Shown here one piece after another: positions 60,297 to 64,000 of a stretch of 64,000 bases of DNA (positions are counted from its first letter, which is position 1; every line of letters starts with the position of its first letter). Both the position numbers and the translations under genes were made by a program. Under the pieces are notes generated by a model. It ran no database searches, was not told where the DNA came from, and worked only from the letters and a program-made list of their open reading frames with translations. Origin of the DNA: Lachnospiraceae bacterium (GTDB taxonomy: Bacteria > Bacillota > Clostridia > Lachnospirales > Lachnospiraceae); the NCBI GenBank assembly GCA_021628825.1, contig JAJXRY010000002.1:496001-560000 (forward strand), in the 5' to 3' direction.

Positions 60297-63100
60297 TGTT
60301 ACAGAAAATATGGCATAAAAAAATGGATGAATCTGTGCCTCCTGCTGGGATGTGTACTTTTGATTGCAACGGTGATCTGCTTCCCCCTTTATAAGGATGC
60401 AGCATACAACCGGATGCTTCAGGATGAATTTGAGAATGAACTGTTTGAAACTTCCAGATGGCCTGCCGTATTGCGCTTTTCTGTCACAAGCCAGTCCAGA
60501 GACAAGGGAGAAGCGATACAGAAACTTGAGAATCTGATGGGAACCCTCTATGATTCGCTCGGTGTAAAGGAAAAGCAGACGATTTCCCACTATTATCTTT
60601 TACAGACGGATGCAGTATCCCTGATGAATCGGGATGATGTGTCAGGGATATCGACACGGCTTGGGTTTATGACCGATCTGGAAGAGCATATCAGAATTGT
60701 CAGTGGAGAATGCTATTCCGGGGATGGACTTACGCCGGATGGCGCAATCGAAGTAGTGGTGAGTCAGGCCTGTATGGTGAGCCAGAAACTGCTGGTAGGA
60801 GAAACACTTGCTTTTGACCGCGTTTATGATGCGGATGGTGAACCGATACGCATCTATATTAAAGGTGTTTATGTTGAGGACGACAATGAGGATTATTACT
60901 GGCAGGAGCACATTGGTGAGAAAAGCGGCTACTGTCTGATGAGTGAGAAGCTGTTCCGTGAGCTGTTTATGGGAGATTATATTGAGAAATACACCCTTAA
61001 CGGTAAGGTTTATGCTCTGTTTGATTATCAGGGGATTCAATATACGGATGTGCCCCATATTGTGGAGTACACCAGCTATCTTACGGAGAAAAGCATGTAC
61101 CGGGTGGCCACGGAACGGCCGGGATATCAGAATATTCTGGAGGAATATATTAAGAAAGAAACCAAAATCCGTGCTACACTTACCATACTCCAGATCCCGG
61201 TTCTGATTATGCTGGCAGCTTTTTCTGTTTATGATTTCCGGACAAATGTATCAGATGGAAAAAAACGAAATTTCTGTTATTAAAAGTCGTGGAAGCTCCG
61301 GCGGACAGATTTTCAGATTATATCTTTATCAAAGCATTTTCCTTACACTGCTTGGAGGAATACTTGGGGTTCCCCTGGGTATGATTTTCAGCCGGGCACT
61401 TGGATCGGCCAGAAGCTTTCTTGAGTTTACCGGAGTTTCGCGGCTTACGGTGCACTTTGGAAAGGAGGCGCTGGTGTATACGCAGGCTGCCATGGCGGCA
61501 GTTTTGTGCATCATGACGATTCCGGCAATACGCCATAGTAAGGTGTCGATTGTTCATTTGAAACAGCAGAATTCGGTAAAGAGAAAATATCTTTGGGAGA
61601 GGCTGTATCTTGATGTGATTCTGACCGCAGTTTCCCTTTATGGATTTTATTCATTCCATAAAAGTGAAGCACAGATTGAGGAAAGCGTGCTGATGGGAGA
61701 ATCACTGGATCCGCTTTTGTATATTAGTTCTTCACTGTTTATATTGGGACTGGGTTTGTTGTTTTTACGCATTCAGCCGTATCTGGTGCAACTGATTTAT
61801 CTGCTTGGGAAGAATCATTGGAAGAGTGCAAGCTACGCTTCCTTTATGGAAAACCGTAAGAATGGACGTAAACAGCAGTTTATTATGCTGTTCCTGATTC
61901 TGACGATTTCACTTGGAATGTATCATGCCACCATAGCAAGGACGATTTTGCAGAATGCGATTGAGAATGCCGAATATCTGGATGGAGCGGATATCATTAT
62001 TAAGGAGGTATGGAGCGATAACAGTTCACTTGCTTCTGAAAATCCGGATGTGGAATTTATGTATTATGAGCCGGATTTTGGGAAGTATGCTTCGCTTGAC
62101 TGTGCACGGAGCGATACCAGGGTTATCTGTGATGACCAGGCATATATGACATCCGGTTCCCGTAAAAAAAGATATTATTACATTGATGGGGATTCACACC
62201 AGGGAATTTGGTGAGAATACGGCTCTTGACAAACAGCTTTTGGGAAAAGAATATTATGAATTATTGAATAAACTGGCAATAGAGGAAGATGGAATACTGG
62301 TTTCTGCCAATTTTCGGGATAAGTTAGGATATAAGGAGGGAGATTCCCTGTCTTTTTATGATAACAGGAAAAATCCGGGAACAGGAAAAATAGTAGGTTT
62401 CTTCGACTTTTTTCCCGGGTACGCACCGGTCAAAATGGGGCTGAATCCAGATGGAACAGCATATTCGGAGGATCACTATATGGTAGTTGCCCATTATGCG
62501 TCTTTGTGCCAGAAGTGGGGAGTGACTCCGTATGAGGTGTGGATTACCCTGAGGGGGGACAGTGACAGTTCGGAAATAACCGGATGGCTGCAGGAGTATG
62601 ATGTAAAGCTTTCTAAATATATAAATAGAGACAAGGATATAGAGTCTGCTATCTGTGATCCCCTGCTGCAGGGAACGAACGGGGTGCTTACCATGGGATT
62701 TATTGTAACCATTCTGTTGTGCGCGGTCGGTTATCTGATTTACTGGATTATGTCGGTGCGGTCACGGGAAATGATTTTCGGAGTCCTGCGTGCCTGCGGT
62801 ATGCATAAGGGTGAGCTGATTCATATGCTGCTGAACGAACAGATCTTTTTCGGGCGTGTTTTTCCATTCTAGCGGGAGTTGGAATCGGAAAGCTCACTTC
62901 GAAAATGTATGTCCCTATGGTACAGATTGCTTATGCGGCATCCAATCAGGTGCTTCCGATGAAGTTGATTACGGATCCTGCGGATATGCTGCGGCTCTAC
63001 GGTGTAATTCTGTTTGTGGTTGTTTTGTGCCTTGCTGTACTTATGGCTTTGTTATTTAAGCTGAATATAACCAATACATTAAAAACTGGGTGAGGAATAA
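60284..63100 (+). CDS. FtsX-like ABC permease, large, frame broken
   Basis: About 938 residues. N-terminal transmembrane helix (LCLLLGCVLLIATVICFPLY), extracellular domain of about 260 residues, then FtsX-type helices (LRIQIPVLIMLAAFLFMISG-like near 61190, LYLYQSIFLTLLGGILGVPL, LVYTQAAMAAVLCIMTIPAI), a second helix (IMLFLILTISLGMYHATIAR), a second extracellular domain and final FtsX helices (GFIVTILLCAVGYLIYWIMS, GVILFVVVLCLAVLMALLF). This is the two-FtsX-domain layout. Breaks: A 60317-60323, T 61220-61224, A 62164-62170, T 62846-62850, T 62859-62863, A 63081-63085, all one too long. ATG 60284 overlaps the adaptor gene by 13 bases. Confidence 0.85.
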
Positions 63101-63137
63101 TTGTTATACCGTCCAGGACGGTCAGGAAAGGTTTGAA

Positions 63138-63818
63138 ATGAGTGTAATGATTGAGATGGAGCATATTAACCGGATTTTTCCTGTTCCGGGAGGAACGTTT
63201 CAGGCATTGAAGGATATTGATGCGCAGATTGATGCGGGAACCTTTACCATTCTGAAAGGCAGATCCGGTTCCGGAAAGACCACGCTGCTAAATATTATCG
63301 GGGCATTAGACCTTCCAACGAGCGGCAGAATCTGTATGGAGGGAAAGGACCTTACCGCAATGTCGGAATATGAACGGGAAGAGCTGCGGCGTAAGCAGAT
63401 GGGCTATGTATTTCAGGCGGTTTCCCTGATTCCTGCCATGAATGCCTTTCAGAATGTGGAGTTTTCCATGCGGCTTAGTGGCGTGAAATCTCCGGGGGAA
63501 CGACAGGAACGAGTAGAGGAATGCCTGAAAATGGTCGGGCTTGGAAACCGTATGACGCATATGCCTGCAGAAATGTCCGGTGGGGAACAGCAGCGTGTGG
63601 CTATTGCGCGGGCCTTTGCACACCGCCCCAGACTGATCCTTGCGGATGAACCGACAGCAGAGCTTGACAGTGCCATGGCTGCAGAGATCACCCGTATCTT
63701 TCGGGAAATGACGCGTAAGGAAGGCATTACCGTGGTGATGACGACACACGATGTCGGACTGATGGGAGCCGGAGACCAGATTATCGAGCTTGAGAACGGT
63801 GGGCGTATTTATAGTTAG
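63138..63818 (+). CDS. ABC transporter ATP-binding protein (LolD/MacB type)
   Basis: 226 residues, complete: Walker A GRSGSGKTT, Q-loop YVFQAVSLIP, signature MSGGEQQRVAIARAF, Walker B LILADEPTAELD, H-loop TTHD. Of the class that pairs with FtsX/MacB-type permeases. Start ATG 63138 has AAAGG six bases upstream; an in-frame GTG at 63090 lies inside the permease. Powers the permease just upstream. Confidence 0.93.
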   Translation: MSVMIEMEHINRIFPVPGGTFQALKDIDAQIDAGTFTILKGRSGSGKTTLLNIIGALDLPTSGRICMEGKDLTAMSEYEREELRRKQMGYVFQAVSLIPAMNAFQNVEFSMRLSGVKSPGERQERVEECLKMVGLGNRMTHMPAEMSGGEQQRVAIARAFAHRPRLILADEPTAELDSAMAAEITRIFREMTRKEGITVVMTTHDVGLMGAGDQIIELENGGRIYS

Positions 63819-63864
63819 AGAATATGGCACAGATTATGAGGAGCAAAAAGGCGGAGAAAACAGA

Positions 63865-64000
63865 ATGGCTGAAGCTATGGTGCAGGCAGAGAGCCTGGTG
63901 AAAATTTATAAAACAAAGGAAACAGAGGTCATGGCATTGCAGGGATTGGATCTGACCATTGAATGCGGTGAGCTGACTGCCATAATCGGAAACAGTGGAA
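63865..64000 (+). CDS. second ABC ATP-binding protein, cut by window end
   Basis: The first 45 residues of another LolD/MacB-type ATPase: MAEAMVQAESLVKIYKTKET, then VMALQGLDLTIECGELTAII and the beginning of Walker A (GNSG). GGCGGAG lies eight bases before the ATG. It may pair with a further permease outside the window or form a heterodimer with the preceding ATPase. Confidence 0.88.
   Translation, partial: MAEAMVQAESLVKIYKTKETEVMALQGLDLTIECGELTAIIGNSG

Noticed and set aside
1300..63100. Programmed ribosomal frameshifting as the cause of the many broken frames
   Set aside because: Far too many genes are affected, including ones never known to be recoded. The sites are plain homopolymers of both bases with shifts in both directions, and there are no consistent slippery heptamers with downstream structures.
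1..64000. CRISPR array, rRNA genes, integrase or transposase genes
   Set aside because: Looked for regularly spaced repeats, rRNA-like conserved stretches and recombinase motifs; none seen.

Overview
The window looks like a chromosomal contig from a gut Lachnospiraceae (Clostridia, Bacillota). The support is the mix of Firmicutes housekeeping neighbourhoods (IreB-RuvX-DUF1292-RNase J, HrcA with CIRCE-GrpE-DnaK-DnaJ, TrmR-TrhP, FtsE-FtsX), a split two-subunit transketolase, a type III glutamine synthetase, an HPr-like protein without its histidine, moderate GC, strong GGAGG-type ribosome binding sites and abundant carbohydrate ABC importers. The species cannot be fixed from sequence reading alone. 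There is no phage, plasmid, CRISPR, rRNA operon or transposase gene.

Layout. 1-9.7 kb: a DUF885 gene leaving the window, then transketolase N and C halves with ribulose-phosphate epimerase, methionine aminopeptidase, a HAD phosphatase, PrmA, RsmE, cysteine desulfurase and ThiI. 9.7-10 kb: a long imperfect inverted-repeat element. 10-19.8 kb: divergent HPr-like gene and mtaB, then ireB, ruvX, DUF1292, rnj, YlbF family, an MltG-like fragment, trmR, trhP and glnN. 20-22.3 kb: a C39-like protease-fold protein, tRNA-Gln, CvfB and YjfB. 22.5-28.8 kb: a PucR/CdaR-type regulator followed by an envelope cluster (ftsE, ftsX, an EnvC-like M23 protein, an S41 protease and an SGNH-like protein). 29-34.2 kb: the class I heat-shock operon. 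34.3-41.5 kb: nth, an exonuclease, a VanW-family protein, a PurM-like protein and an Lrp-type regulator with its aminotransferase. 41.7-54.9 kb: a carbohydrate locus with two complete sets of import permeases and binding proteins, an NHL-type protein, a Yip1-type membrane protein and a DUF5696-like protein. 55-57 kb: two tandem U32-like paralogues. 57-64 kb: an ABC export system with three adaptor modules in two genes, a large FtsX-type permease and two ATPases, the last cut by the window end.

The dominant technical feature is sequence quality. About sixty single-base length changes, nearly all inside homopolymer runs, break or distort roughly thirty genes that are otherwise intact. Short runs of 2-6 are usually one base too long, whereas runs that appear as 7 often need to be 8. 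This is the signature of uncorrected single-molecule consensus error rather than gene decay. Broken genes are therefore annotated as single genes over their full span, with the positions of the breaks recorded.

The most interesting biology is in the last 22 kb. The carbohydrate locus includes a membrane-anchored binding protein carrying duplicated carbohydrate-module-like repeats, together with membrane and NHL-type partners of unknown function. Next to it lie paired U32-like proteins and an exporter whose second adaptor appears to be two adaptor units fused in one chain.
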